In this document: positions 1 through 9,971 of the stretch, one piece after another | How the letters are laid out: each line of letters opens with the position of its first letter | How positions within the stretch are numbered: the stretch's first letter is position 1 | From: Gordonia sp. ABSL11-1 | GTDB taxonomy: Bacteria > Actinomycetota > Actinomycetes > Mycobacteriales > Mycobacteriaceae | DNA length: 64,000 bases | Direction: 5' to 3' | Assembly: GCF_030315685.1 (NCBI RefSeq) | Contig: NZ_JASXSI010000001.1 | Location: forward strand, 62,001 to 126,000 | The notes under the pieces: generated by a model | The model's database searches: none | The model's input: only the letters and a program-made list of their open reading frames with translations | What the model was told of the DNA's origin: nothing | Translations under genes and position numbers: made by a program

Positions 1-1628
1 CAGTGGTGCACAACTGCTTCCTCTTGCGCATCGAGGACAACATGGAATCCATTGGCAGGTCGATCAATTCGGCTCTCCAGCTCTCCAAGCGTGGCGGCGG
101 CGTCGCGCTGCTGCTGTCCAACATCCGCGAGCACGGCGCGCCGATCAAGAAGATCGAGAACCAGAGTTCGGGCGTCATCCCGATCATGAAGCTGCTCGAG
201 GACTCGTTCTCCTACGCCAACCAGCTCGGCGCGCGCCAAGGGGCCGGTGCCGTCTACCTGCACGCACACCATCCGGACATCTACCGCTTCCTCGACACCA
301 AGCGGGAGAACGCGGACGAGAAGATCCGCATCAAGACGCTGTCGCTCGGCGTGGTGATCCCCGACATCACCTTCCAGCTCGCCAAGGACAACGACGACAT
401 GTACTTGTTCAGCCCGTACGACGTAGAACGCGTCTACGGGGTGCCGTTCGCCGACGTGAATGTCACGGACAAGTACCACGAGATGGTCGAGGACAAGCGC
501 ATCCGCAAGACCAAGATCAAGGCGCGCGAGTTCTTCCAGACCCTGGCCGAGCTGCAGTTCGAGTCGGGCTACCCGTACATCATGTTCGAGGACACGGTGA
601 ACCGCGCCAACCCGATCGACGGCAAGATCACCCACTCCAACCTGTGCTCGGAGATCCTGCAGGTCTCGACGGCGTCGGAGTTCAACGACGACCTGTCCTA
701 CTCGCACATCGGCAAGGACATCTCCTGCAACCTCGGCTCGCTGAACATCGCGAAGGCCATGGACTCACCCGACTTCGGACAGACCATCGAGACCGCCATC
801 CGTGGGCTGACCGCCGTCAGCGATCAGACGGCGATCACCTCGGTGCCGTCGATCGAGAAGGGCAACAACGACTCCCACGCCATCGGCCTGGGGCAGATGA
901 ACCTGCACGGCTACCTCGCACGGGAGCGGATCTACTACGGCAGCGAGGAAGGTGTCGACTTCACGAACATCTACTTCTACACGGTGCTGTTCCATGCTCT
1001 CCGGGCATCGAACAGGATCGCCCGGGAGCGCGGTCAGGCGTTTGCCGGCTTCGAGAAGTCGAAGTATGCGAGCGGGGAGTTCTTCGACAAGTACACCGAG
1101 AAGCTGTGGGAGCCGGAGACCCAGAAGGTCCGGGATCTGTTCGGCGAGGCCGGGATTCACATCCCGAACCAGGACGACTGGCGTGAGCTGAAGGCCGCTG
1201 TGCAGCGCGACGGCATCTACAACCAGAACCTGCAGGCAGTGCCGCCGACCGGTTCGATCTCCTACATCAACCACTCGACCAGCTCGATCCACCCGGTCGC
1301 CGCGAAGATCGAGATCCGCAAGGAAGGCAAGATCGGCCGCGTCTACTACCCGGCACCGTACATGACCAACGACAATCTGGACTACTACCAGGACGCGTAC
1401 GAGATCGGGTACGAAAAGGTGATCGACACCTACGCGGCGGCGACTCAGCACGTCGACCAGGGCCTGAGCCTGACGCTGTTCTTCAAGGACACCGCAACCA
1501 CCCGCGACGTCAACAAGGCGCAGATCTACGCGTGGCGCAAGGGGATCAAGACGCTGTATTACATCCGTCTGCGTCAGCTCGCTCTCGAGGGGACTGAGGT
1601 GGAAAATTGCGTCAGCTGCATGTTGTGA
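1..1628 (+). CDS. nrdE: Class Ib ribonucleoside-diphosphate reductase alpha subunit (5' end cut off)
   Basis: This is the catalytic subunit that reduces ribonucleoside diphosphates to deoxyribonucleotides in the cytoplasm. The open frame runs in from the window edge; about 541 residues are present of the roughly 700 usual for NrdE, so about 170 N-terminal residues lie upstream. Numbering from the first visible GTG (base 3), the active-site set is readable: Cys5 in NCFLL (equivalent of E. coli NrdA C225), Asn213, Cys215 and Glu217 in NLCSEI (thiyl-radical cysteine), and Cys242 in SCNLGSLN. The radical-transfer tyrosine pair is Tyr519-Tyr520, and the tail ends CVSCML, with the two redox cysteines that accept electrons from NrdH or thioredoxin. 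The nrdF partner follows after 48 bases. No frameshift is seen. Confidence 0.97.
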   Translation, partial: VVHNCFLLRIEDNMESIGRSINSALQLSKRGGGVALLLSNIREHGAPIKKIENQSSGVIPIMKLLEDSFSYANQLGARQGAGAVYLHAHHPDIYRFLDTKRENADEKIRIKTLSLGVVIPDITFQLAKDNDDMYLFSPYDVERVYGVPFADVNVTDKYHEMVEDKRIRKTKIKAREFFQTLAELQFESGYPYIMFEDTVNRANPIDGKITHSNLCSEILQVSTASEFNDDLSYSHIGKDISCNLGSLNIAKAMDSPDFGQTIETAIRGLTAVSDQTAITSVPSIEKGNNDSHAIGLGQMNLHGYLARERIYYGSEEGVDFTNIYFYTVLFHALRASNRIARERGQAFAGFEKSKYASGEFFDKYTEKLWEPETQKVRDLFGEAGIHIPNQDDWRELKAAVQRDGIYNQNLQAVPPTGSISYINHSTSSIHPVAAKIEIRKEGKIGRVYYPAPYMTNDNLDYYQDAYEIGYEKVIDTYAAATQHVDQGLSLTLFFKDTATTRDVNKAQIYAWRKGIKTLYYIRLRQLALEGTEVENCVSCML

Positions 1629-2681
<1,053 letters not shown>

Positions 2682-2717
2682 CCTCGGATCGTCATCGGCA
2701 CCTCCGGGTCGCCGGCA

Positions 2718-2804
2718 GGGCACGATCGGCGAGATCCAGGGCACGATCGGCGAGATTCCAGGGCACGATCGGCGAGATTCCGGGGCCCGGTCGGCGAGGT
2801 GACG
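2718..2804. repeat. Four-copy 21-22 bp tandem repeat between convergent genes
   Basis: Four head-to-tail copies of a unit close to GGGCACGATCGGCGAGATTC fill most of the gap between the nrdF stop and the stop of the convergent SWIM gene. Copies two and three differ only in their last base, copy one lacks one T, and copy four is more diverged. The unit contains the palindrome CGATCG. It could be a folded bidirectional terminator or simply a slippage product; no protein is likely. Confidence 0.85.
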
Positions 2805-2809
2805 TTGTC

Positions 2810-3634
2810 CTACGAGATCGACGGATTGCGGAGACGTTCGTAGAGATCGTCGAGCAGGTCGAGGGTTTCGCCGATCTCGGCCGGCGGCACCCCGGACGCG
2901 CGCAGCGCCTTGCGCAGTGCGTCGGGGTCCAGGTCCATGATCGGGTTCGTACGCGCGGGCGTGGGCAGCGGCGGCAGCACCGCGTTCGTCCCGTAGAAGT
3001 CCACCGACGGCATCGCCGACGACCCGGTGTCATGTTCTCCACCGTCGTGATCCCCACCGTCGTGATCCCCACCGCCACCCGCGGGTGGACGATCAGAGGC
3101 CGCGGCGAGGAGTGCAGCGATGTCGGTGCCCATCACTGTCAGCAACGTCGCTGGGCTGCGGTCGATCTCGGCGGCGACCTCGTAGGCGACACACAGCGTG
3201 TGGATGCAGCGCGGAAACTCGTCCGGGCACGTGCAGTCCGCCACGATGTCCGCCGACTCGGTCGGGATGATCAGTTCGCCCAGAATCGTGGGCTGTTCGC
3301 CGCGCGCGAGTGTCATCAGATCGCCCGTCGCGTCGCGATCACGGAGGAGTGACACGACCGTCTCGGGGTCGACCGGTCGGGAGGTCAGCGTGACCTCGAA
3401 CGGATCGAGTTGACTGCCCCGCACGGACGCGGTCACCCGTCCGTCGACGATCCGTACGCGTTCGGCATGGTGATCGCGGAAGTATCGTCGGGCCTGCGTG
3501 ATCCGGCGGCGATCGACATCGCCGGTGTGAGCGCCCTCGACGACGTCGACAAACGCCCGGCCCCAGCGGGACACGCCGTAACCGCGGGTCGCGGACGCCC
3601 GTGCCCGGCTCCGGCTGCTGCCGCGTGGGCTCAT
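2810..3634 (-). CDS. SWIM zinc-finger domain protein, partner of the SNF2 ATPase
   Basis: A 274-residue protein with a SWIM-type zinc motif (CxCxnCxH) at about residues 134-145, read as CTCPDEFPRCIH. SWIM domains bind DNA or proteins and are often encoded beside, or fused to, SNF2-family helicases in actinobacteria. Its ATG overlaps the stop of the upstream SNF2 gene by four bases (ATGA), so the two are translationally coupled. A low-complexity patch near residues 187-202 is made of repeated GGDHDGG-like units that could bind metal or be a linker; the matching DNA near 3030-3070 is a short tandem repeat. Function beyond partnership with the ATPase is inferred. Confidence 0.85.
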   Translation of the reverse strand: MSPRGSSRSRARASATRGYGVSRWGRAFVDVVEGAHTGDVDRRRITQARRYFRDHHAERVRIVDGRVTASVRGSQLDPFEVTLTSRPVDPETVVSLLRDRDATGDLMTLARGEQPTILGELIIPTESADIVADCTCPDEFPRCIHTLCVAYEVAAEIDRSPATLLTVMGTDIAALLAAASDRPPAGGGGDHDGGDHDGGEHDTGSSAMPSVDFYGTNAVLPPLPTPARTNPIMDLDPDALRKALRASGVPPAEIGETLDLLDDLYERLRNPSIS

Positions 3635-6576
3635 TCGCTGACCGCCTCGTCGCGCAGCCGGAACAGATCGAACAGTTCGTCATCGCCGAGGTCGGACATC
3701 CAGTTCTCACCGGCGCTGACGGTGAGCCGGGAGAGTTCGCGCTTCGCGGCGATCATCTCGTCGATCCGCTCTTCCAATGTCCCGACGCACAGAAACCGAT
3801 GGACCTGCACACGCTGGTGCTGGCCGATGCGGTAGGCGCGGTCGGTGGCCTGGTCCTCGACGGCGGGATTCCACCATCGGTCCACGTGCAGAACATGATT
3901 GGCCGCCGTCAGGTTGAGTCCTGTTCCGCCGGCCTTGAGCGTCGCGATCATGGCCGGCGGCCCACCGCCCGCCTGGAATCGGGCCACCATCGCGTCGCGG
4001 TCGGTCCGGTTGACCCCGCCGTGCAGAACGGGCACGGGGTCGCCCAGTATCGGCGACAACCACTCCGACAGCAGTTCGCCGAACGCGGCGAACTGGGTGA
4101 ACACCAATGCCCGATCGCCTTCGGCGGCCGCGGTGGTCAGGATGTCGACGAGTAACTCGACCTTGCCGGAGCGATGTCGGTTGCGCCGCATCATGTCCGA
4201 TGCGTCCGCCAGATAGTGGGCCGGGTGGTTGCACACCTGCTTGAGCCGTGTCAACGCGGCGAGGATGTTGCGTCGACGAATCGTGCGCTGTTGTTTGCTG
4301 CGCAGCGCCTCCATGAGTTCGTCGATCACTGCGCGGTACAGCGCGGCCTGCTCGAGTGTCAGGTTGGCGCGGACAGTGATGTCGGTCTTCTCCGGCAGAT
4401 CGGAGATGATCGTCGGATCCGTCTTCTCGCGCCGCAGGATGAACGGCCGGGTGAGCGCGGTGAGCCGGCGGATCGTTGCCTCGTCCCGGTCCCGTTCGAT
4501 GGGCTCGGCGAACCGTGCGCGGAAGCGGGAGGCCGATCCCAGCAGACCCGGATTGACCAGATCGATCACCGCGCGCAGATCCTCGAGCCGGTTCTCGACC
4601 GGGGTGCCGGTCAGCGCGACGCGATGATCGGCGGGCAGCGATCGGACGGCCTTCGCGGCCTTGGTGGCGACATTCTTCAGATGCTGCGCCTCGTCGACGA
4701 CGACACGTCGCCAGTGTCGGCCACCGAGGAGGTCACGATCGCGGGTGGCTATCGCGAACGTCGTCAGGACCACATCGGCCCCCGACAAGACCTCCCCGAT
4801 GGTGGCGCGGCCGGCGCGGGAGGTGCCGTGATGGACGACGACGCGCAGATGCGGTGCGAATCGCGCGATCTCACGCTCCCAGTTCCCGACGACCGACATG
4901 GGGCACACGATGAGCGTCGGCGTGCCCGACCCGGGCGTCGCGGCACCCGCTGCCCTCTCATGGCAGAGCAGAGCGATGATCTGCACGGTCTTTCCCAACC
5001 CCATGTCGTCGGCGAGGACCCCGCCGATCCGATGATCAGAGAGGTAGGCGAGCCATTCCAGGCCGCGCTGCTGATAGGGCCGCAGTTCGGCGTGCAGTGT
5101 CGACGGTGAGGTGATCGGCTCGGGCCGGAGCCGACCACCGGAGGCGATGTCGTCGAGCCATGACAGGCCCTCGATCGATGTCACCGGTACGGGAACGGTA
5201 TCGACGACGAGGTTGAACAGTTCACCCATGTCGGCGGGATGATCCGAACGGGCCTGTGCTCGTTGACCGACGATGAAGGCGGCGGCACGGGTCAGCGCGG
5301 CTCCCTCCGCACGGACCCAGATCCCGCGGATCCTCACCAGGTCGCTCTGTCGTCGGGCCAGGTCGGCCAGGTCGGCGTCGGACAGCGTCATGGCCGCCGG
5401 ATCGTCGCCCAGCGCGAGGCGCCATTCGAACTCGTCGATCTCGGTGGCGCCGATCTGCGCGGCACGTCCGGTGCTGGTGGCCACCGGTCGCGCGCGCAGA
5501 CCGAGTGTCGGGCGGACCTCGGCGACGGTCCGCGGCAGCAGGACCGGGCAGCCGGCCTCGGTGAGCGCGGCGGCTCCCTCGACGAACAGCTTCTCGACCA
5601 TCGGCGTGGTGAGCAGGAAATCGAGCGAGTGAGGATCGGGTTCGGCTCCCGACAACTCCGGGAAGGCGCGGGCCGCGGTGGCGAGTCCGCTGGTGACACG
5701 GTCGAGTTCGTGCTGGTCGAGGCGATGCGGTTGGACACCGATGATGCGTCCGTCGGCATGTCGCCGACAGACCTGCAGACGCCACAGCGGTTCGTCCGAG
5801 ACCACGTGCGGGCGCCGCGTCCCGGCGGCGTCGGGGTCGTCCACCTCGGGTTCGTGAAGTCGCAGGACGACCATCGAGTCATCGTGTGGGGCAGCGGTGT
5901 TCCACTGCATCCAGGTGCCCGCGGCATGGCGCAACCGAGCGCGCTGCGTCTTGGTCGTCTCAGGTGGGTCGGCGGCGAGTGCGCGGATGATCCGGCCGCC
6001 CGCGTGATCGTCGGCGACGATGGGGCCGCTCGCCGCGATCCTCCCGCGGCACTCGTGGTCGACGAGTTCGCCGACGAGATCCGCGATCGAGTCGGATCCG
6101 CCGTTGTCGGCCACCACTGCGGGGGCGGTGGTGTGCGCGACCGCAATCCAACTGCGCCACGACGGAGTGGGGACCGGGTGCCATCGCAGCATCGGCTCAC
6201 CGTCGATCTCGTCGACACCGGGAGCGACCCCGCCGGCCGCGACGTGGCGCCGAACTCCGTCGAGAAGGTAGCGATACCAGGCGATCTCACCGCTGACGGC
6301 GTGCGGGCGGGTGAGGTCCAGGAGAGTGACCGTCGATCCGATGCCCAGGGTGATGGTGCTCAGGAACTCTCGACGGCCGGTCGCCCCGATCAGGGGGATC
6401 TCACGGCGGGAGCGACGCCGTGACAGTTGGGCGGCGATCTCCGGGGGTAGATCCGCGGGTCCTGCGTCCGGCCGGGTCCACCACAGCGCCAGGCCGACCC
6501 CCGGCCGCCAGAGGGCATGGATCGGCAGGGTGTGGGCGGGTTCGGACGACATGTGTCGTGCTGCGTCGAGTGGCAT
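3631..6576 (-). CDS. SNF2-family DEAD/DEAH-box ATPase (HelZ-like)
   Basis: A 981-residue SNF2 ATPase resembling mycobacterial HelZ (Rv2101, from memory). The N-terminal half matches the bacterial SNF2-associated region. The motor follows: Walker A in DDMGLGKT near residue 525, the Walker B/DEAH-type box DEAQH near 627, motif III in ALTGTPVENR, and in the second RecA lobe the GGTGLNLT and QATDRAYRIGQ motifs. SNF2 proteins translocate on double-stranded DNA and remodel protein-DNA complexes; the bacterial substrate is not known. A second possible ATG lies eight codons in (6552); neither start has a convincing ribosome-binding site. It may be read through from the siderophore operon, whose last gene ends 81 bases upstream. 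Confidence 0.9.
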   Translation of the reverse strand: MPLDAARHMSSEPAHTLPIHALWRPGVGLALWWTRPDAGPADLPPEIAAQLSRRRSRREIPLIGATGRREFLSTITLGIGSTVTLLDLTRPHAVSGEIAWYRYLLDGVRRHVAAGGVAPGVDEIDGEPMLRWHPVPTPSWRSWIAVAHTTAPAVVADNGGSDSIADLVGELVDHECRGRIAASGPIVADDHAGGRIIRALAADPPETTKTQRARLRHAAGTWMQWNTAAPHDDSMVVLRLHEPEVDDPDAAGTRRPHVVSDEPLWRLQVCRRHADGRIIGVQPHRLDQHELDRVTSGLATAARAFPELSGAEPDPHSLDFLLTTPMVEKLFVEGAAALTEAGCPVLLPRTVAEVRPTLGLRARPVATSTGRAAQIGATEIDEFEWRLALGDDPAAMTLSDADLADLARRQSDLVRIRGIWVRAEGAALTRAAAFIVGQRAQARSDHPADMGELFNLVVDTVPVPVTSIEGLSWLDDIASGGRLRPEPITSPSTLHAELRPYQQRGLEWLAYLSDHRIGGVLADDMGLGKTVQIIALLCHERAAGAATPGSGTPTLIVCPMSVVGNWEREIARFAPHLRVVVHHGTSRAGRATIGEVLSGADVVLTTFAIATRDRDLLGGRHWRRVVVDEAQHLKNVATKAAKAVRSLPADHRVALTGTPVENRLEDLRAVIDLVNPGLLGSASRFRARFAEPIERDRDEATIRRLTALTRPFILRREKTDPTIISDLPEKTDITVRANLTLEQAALYRAVIDELMEALRSKQQRTIRRRNILAALTRLKQVCNHPAHYLADASDMMRRNRHRSGKVELLVDILTTAAAEGDRALVFTQFAAFGELLSEWLSPILGDPVPVLHGGVNRTDRDAMVARFQAGGGPPAMIATLKAGGTGLNLTAANHVLHVDRWWNPAVEDQATDRAYRIGQHQRVQVHRFLCVGTLEERIDEMIAAKRELSRLTVSAGENWMSDLGDDELFDLFRLRDEAVSE

Positions 6577-6657
6577 CGAGAATCGTCCACCAGACTAGCG
6601 TCGGCGTCGGACAGGCCCGGCCGCCCAGGCAGGAGTCCGTCCGTCGGTCGGACAGTG

Positions 6658-8034
6658 TCAGCCTCCGACGGCGTCGGCGCCGTGCGCCGCTGCGCGTGCG
6701 GTCGGTGTCCGGCCGGATGAGGCCCGGTCCCGTGCGACGGCTCGGACGATCTCACCGGTCCGGACGGCCACGTTGGACAGCAGCGACGACGAGATGCCGT
6801 GCGTGTGTTCGGTGCCGCCCTGCAGGTAGATCGATCCCTCGGTGGTGGCGGTCCGGGTGATCAGTCGGTAGTCGCGGGTCACCGCCGGGCCGCCGTCCTC
6901 GGTGACGACGTCGGCGGCCAGGTCGCCGAGGACCGCACCCAGATCCATCTGATGGAAGCCGGTGGCGCACACGACGGCATCGCAGACGAGGTCCTCGGTG
7001 AGGCCGGTGGGCTCGTGCGCCACCGTCACCACGACGCCGTCGCCGCGGTCGTCCACGCGGAGCGCCCGGGACGCGCCGTGCATGAAGAGCCGCCGCTCGC
7101 CGGACACACGTTCCGCGTATTCGCGGGCGTAGAGCTCCTCGATCAGCGGCAGGTCGACCGCCGAGTAGTTGGTGGCGCGGTGGTAGGACATCAGTCGACG
7201 TCGGAAGTCGGGTGTCGACGAGTGGAAGTCGTCGACGGCGCTCGGATCGAAGATCCGGTTGGCGTACGGGCTGTCGTCGGCCGGGCTGTACCCGTACTTG
7301 GCGAACACGGCGTGGACCTCGGCGTCCGGATGCGTGGAATGGAGATACTCCACCGTCTCGGCCGCGCTCTGCCCGGCGCCGAGGACGACGAACCGGCCGT
7401 GACGGGGTGTGGGGAGATCGGCGAGCCGACCGAGGAGATCATGGTTGTGGAACACCCGCACCGACGGCGTGACACCCTCGGGCAGGCGCGCGGTGAGGCC
7501 GGTGGACACCACGACGTTGCGGGCCCGGACGACGCCGGCGCCGACCCCGGCCAGGGTGACCTCGAAGTGGTCGTCGACCGGGCGGACGGCGGTGGCCGTC
7601 GTCGCATAGGTGACGGCGGCGCCGACGGTGCGTGCCGCCCACTCCAGGTAGTCGTGGAACTCGTGTCGAGTGGGGAAGAAGGTCTGGTGATTCACGAAGT
7701 CGATCAGCCGTCCCTGGGCGGCGAGATAACTCAGGAACGAGTACCGGCTGTGCACATTGCGTTGGGTGACCAGGTCCTTGAGGAACGAGATCTGCATGGT
7801 GGTGCGGGGCAACAACATTCCGGTGTGCCAGCCGAATCGGTGCTGGCGCTCGACGAACCCGAGGGTCAGCGGTGGCCCGGCGTGCTCGGCGTTGTACTCG
7901 GCCGCCGCGATCGCGAGTCCGAGGTTCGAGGGGCCGAACCCGACACCGAGGACGTCGACCGGGCCGGGGTCGTCGGTGCCTGATGCGCCGTGCAGCGTCG
8001 GTGTCTGATGGTGGCCGGGGGCTGAGTCGTTCAT
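6658..8034 (-). CDS. L-ornithine N5-monooxygenase (siderophore hydroxylase)
   Basis: A 458-residue flavin N-hydroxylating monooxygenase of the SidA/PvdA/IucD family, which converts the side-chain amine of ornithine (or lysine) to a hydroxylamine using FAD, NADPH and oxygen. Visible motifs are the FAD site GVGFGPSN near residue 30, the NADPH site VLGAGQSA, the substrate-loop stretch MQISFLKDL, and ATGFH near the C-terminus. The stretch around GRLIDFVN is closer to ornithine than to lysine hydroxylases by recollection of SidA. The ATG overlaps the upstream transporter stop as ATGA, making it the last gene of the coupled NRPS operon. It should supply N5-hydroxyornithine for formylation and assembly; the amine donor is inferred, not proven. 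Confidence 0.9.
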   Translation of the reverse strand: MNDSAPGHHQTPTLHGASGTDDPGPVDVLGVGFGPSNLGLAIAAAEYNAEHAGPPLTLGFVERQHRFGWHTGMLLPRTTMQISFLKDLVTQRNVHSRYSFLSYLAAQGRLIDFVNHQTFFPTRHEFHDYLEWAARTVGAAVTYATTATAVRPVDDHFEVTLAGVGAGVVRARNVVVSTGLTARLPEGVTPSVRVFHNHDLLGRLADLPTPRHGRFVVLGAGQSAAETVEYLHSTHPDAEVHAVFAKYGYSPADDSPYANRIFDPSAVDDFHSSTPDFRRRLMSYHRATNYSAVDLPLIEELYAREYAERVSGERRLFMHGASRALRVDDRGDGVVVTVAHEPTGLTEDLVCDAVVCATGFHQMDLGAVLGDLAADVVTEDGGPAVTRDYRLITRTATTEGSIYLQGGTEHTHGISSSLLSNVAVRTGEIVRAVARDRASSGRTPTARAAAHGADAVGG

Positions 8035-9971
8035 CGGTGATCCTCGGGATGGTCGTGCGGGGGAGGCTGTTGGTGGGGGTGGATGGACGGGTGGGGGTGA
8101 CTGGACGGGTGGGGGTGACGACTGGATGGGTGGGGGTGGATGGACGGGTGGTGGGGGCGGTGATCCGGGTGGGGAGGTACGGCGTCGGAGGCGGAGGCGT
8201 CTCCGGACACGGTGGGCCCCGCCCACGCCGTCCACAGACGGGTCAGATGTCCGCCGGCGGCGATGAGGTCGTCGGGGGTTCCGTATTCGATGACGCTTCC
8301 GCCGTCGAGGACCGCGACCGCATCGGCGGACCGGATCTGACTGAGGCGGTGGGCGATGATCACGGCGGTTCGTCCGGCGATGGCGATGTCGGCGGCCTCC
8401 TCGAGTTCGACGGCGTGGTGGCTGCCCGCTTCCGCGGTCGCCTCGTCGAGGACGACGACCCGGGGGTCGGCGAGCAGGAGCCGCGCCAGCGCGACCTGTT
8501 GGGCCTGGGCGTCGGTCAGGCGGTAGCCGCCGTCTCCGACGACGGTGTCGACTCCGTCCGGCAGCGCGTGCACCCAGTCGGTGGCGCCGACCCTGCGCAA
8601 CGCCTTCTCGGCCTCGGCGGCCGACGCGTCGGGAGAGGCCAGCCGGAGATCGTCGATCAGTGGCCCGGCGAAGACATGCACCTCCTGGCTGACGGTGTAG
8701 ACGCTGTGGTCGCCCCCGACGACCACGCGACCGGCGTCCGGGATGAGCGTGCCGCCGACGATGCCGGCGATCGTGGACTTGCCGGCACCGCTCGCGCCGA
8801 CCAGGGCGAGACTGCGTCCCGCCGGGACGTGCAGGTCGATCCCGCGCAGGACCGGCCGTCCGGTCCGGTAGGAGAAGCCGACGCCGTCGAGGGTGAGGTC
8901 GGCGGGGGCGTGCGCGTCGGACGCAGAGGTCGGGTGCGCAGCTCCCCGCTCGGCCTGGGTGACGCCGATGAGGCGGGCGAGGCCGGCGGCGGCGAGCTGC
9001 AGATCGGCGGCGCTGTAGAGGATCATGCCGATCGGATTGAAGAGTCGGTGGAACATCAGTGCGGCCGCCGTGGTCGCACCGACTGTTGTCGCCCCGGACG
9101 ACACCGCCCAGTAGCCGACGACCAGAATCGCTGCCAGACCGGCGAACTCGGCCCGGTTGACGCGGCCGACGAGTTGGGTGAAGAGAGCGAACGCCGCCAT
9201 CGCCAGGTCTCGGGTGCGGCCGGATGTACGGGCCACCTCGCCGAGGGCCCAGGTCTCGGCGGCGTAGGCGCGGACGGTGTCGCGTCCGCCGATCGTCTCC
9301 ACGAGTGCATGCGCACGGTCGGCGGCAGCGCGGCGTTCCGCGGCGTAGACCGGACCGGAGCGGGGGAGATACCACCGCAGTGCGACGACGTAGAACGGAA
9401 CGGCCAATGCGCCGGCGAGTCCGAGTCGCCAGTCGAGGCCGAGCATCGCCACCAGGGTGACTCCCGCCAATGCGACAGCGGTGACGACCGTCGGCAACAC
9501 GGTGGTGACCGCGCGGTTGACGGCGGTCACGTCGTTGCTCACCCGCGAGAGCAGATCGCCGCGGCCGGCGTCCTCGATGAGATCTCGGCGCATGTGCAGC
9601 GCACTCGTCAGGGCCGCCTCCCGCGTGTCCGCGAGCAGGTCGGCGCCGAGGTGGGCGACTGCATGCATGGTGGCGCCCGCGGCGAGGCCGCCGATGAGTG
9701 CGGCCACTCCGGCGATGGCGGCGATGGGGATCAGCGTCGACACGGCAGCGTGCTCGGTGACGCGATCGACGAGGACCCCGAGGGCGAGCAACGGCACCAC
9801 GCCGGCGACGGCGGCGACGACACACAGCAGGAGCACCGACGACGACCGCACCGGGCGCCGACGAAGGCCTTCGGCGAGGTGCCGCAGGGTCTGGCGTGCC
9901 GTGGCGATCGGCAGGATCACGGTTCCGCCGATCGGATCGGCTGATCCCGCGAGGTCGGGCGGGTCGCTCAT
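8031..9971 (-). CDS. ABC exporter-fold half-transporter with intact Walker motifs and degenerate signature
   Basis: A 646-residue fused membrane-ATPase half-transporter: six membrane segments over about residues 30-320, then a nucleotide-binding domain. Walker A (GASGAGKST), the Q-loop region, Walker B with its glutamate (VVVLDEAT) and the H-loop (IIAHRLSQI) are all intact. The signature reads LTDAQ in place of LSGGQ. That is the mirror image of its partner gene, so the two should form a heterodimer with one working ATP site. It overlaps its upstream partner (ATGA at 9968-9971) and the downstream hydroxylase (ATGA at 8031-8034). About 50 C-terminal residues form a His/Pro-rich tail. Likely role: export of the siderophore, or uptake as for exporter-fold IrtAB and YbtPQ. 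Confidence 0.9.
   Translation of the reverse strand: MSDPPDLAGSADPIGGTVILPIATARQTLRHLAEGLRRRPVRSSSVLLLCVVAAVAGVVPLLALGVLVDRVTEHAAVSTLIPIAAIAGVAALIGGLAAGATMHAVAHLGADLLADTREAALTSALHMRRDLIEDAGRGDLLSRVSNDVTAVNRAVTTVLPTVVTAVALAGVTLVAMLGLDWRLGLAGALAVPFYVVALRWYLPRSGPVYAAERRAAADRAHALVETIGGRDTVRAYAAETWALGEVARTSGRTRDLAMAAFALFTQLVGRVNRAEFAGLAAILVVGYWAVSSGATTVGATTAAALMFHRLFNPIGMILYSAADLQLAAAGLARLIGVTQAERGAAHPTSASDAHAPADLTLDGVGFSYRTGRPVLRGIDLHVPAGRSLALVGASGAGKSTIAGIVGGTLIPDAGRVVVGGDHSVYTVSQEVHVFAGPLIDDLRLASPDASAAEAEKALRRVGATDWVHALPDGVDTVVGDGGYRLTDAQAQQVALARLLLADPRVVVLDEATAEAGSHHAVELEEAADIAIAGRTAVIIAHRLSQIRSADAVAVLDGGSVIEYGTPDDLIAAGGHLTRLWTAWAGPTVSGDASASDAVPPHPDHRPHHPSIHPHPSSRHPHPSSHPHPSIHPHQQPPPHDHPEDHR
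8071..8157. repeat. G-rich tandem repeat encoding a His/Pro-rich protein tail
   Basis: About four 18-21 bp units close to GGGTGGGGGTGGATGGAC lie inside the 3' end of the half-transporter gene. On the coding (minus) strand they specify HPHPS-type units. The plus strand has closely spaced G3 and G5 runs that could form a G-quadruplex. Repeat number is probably variable between strains. Confidence 0.85.

Noticed and set aside
8071-8157. G-rich repeat as a CRISPR array
   Set aside because: Units are directly adjacent with no spacers and lie in frame inside a coding sequence.
7872-9944. Plus-strand open frame of 690 codons opposite the half-transporter gene
   Set aside because: Shadow of the ABC gene; Gly/Asp/Arg-rich with no motif, and the real minus-strand gene is tightly coupled at both ends.
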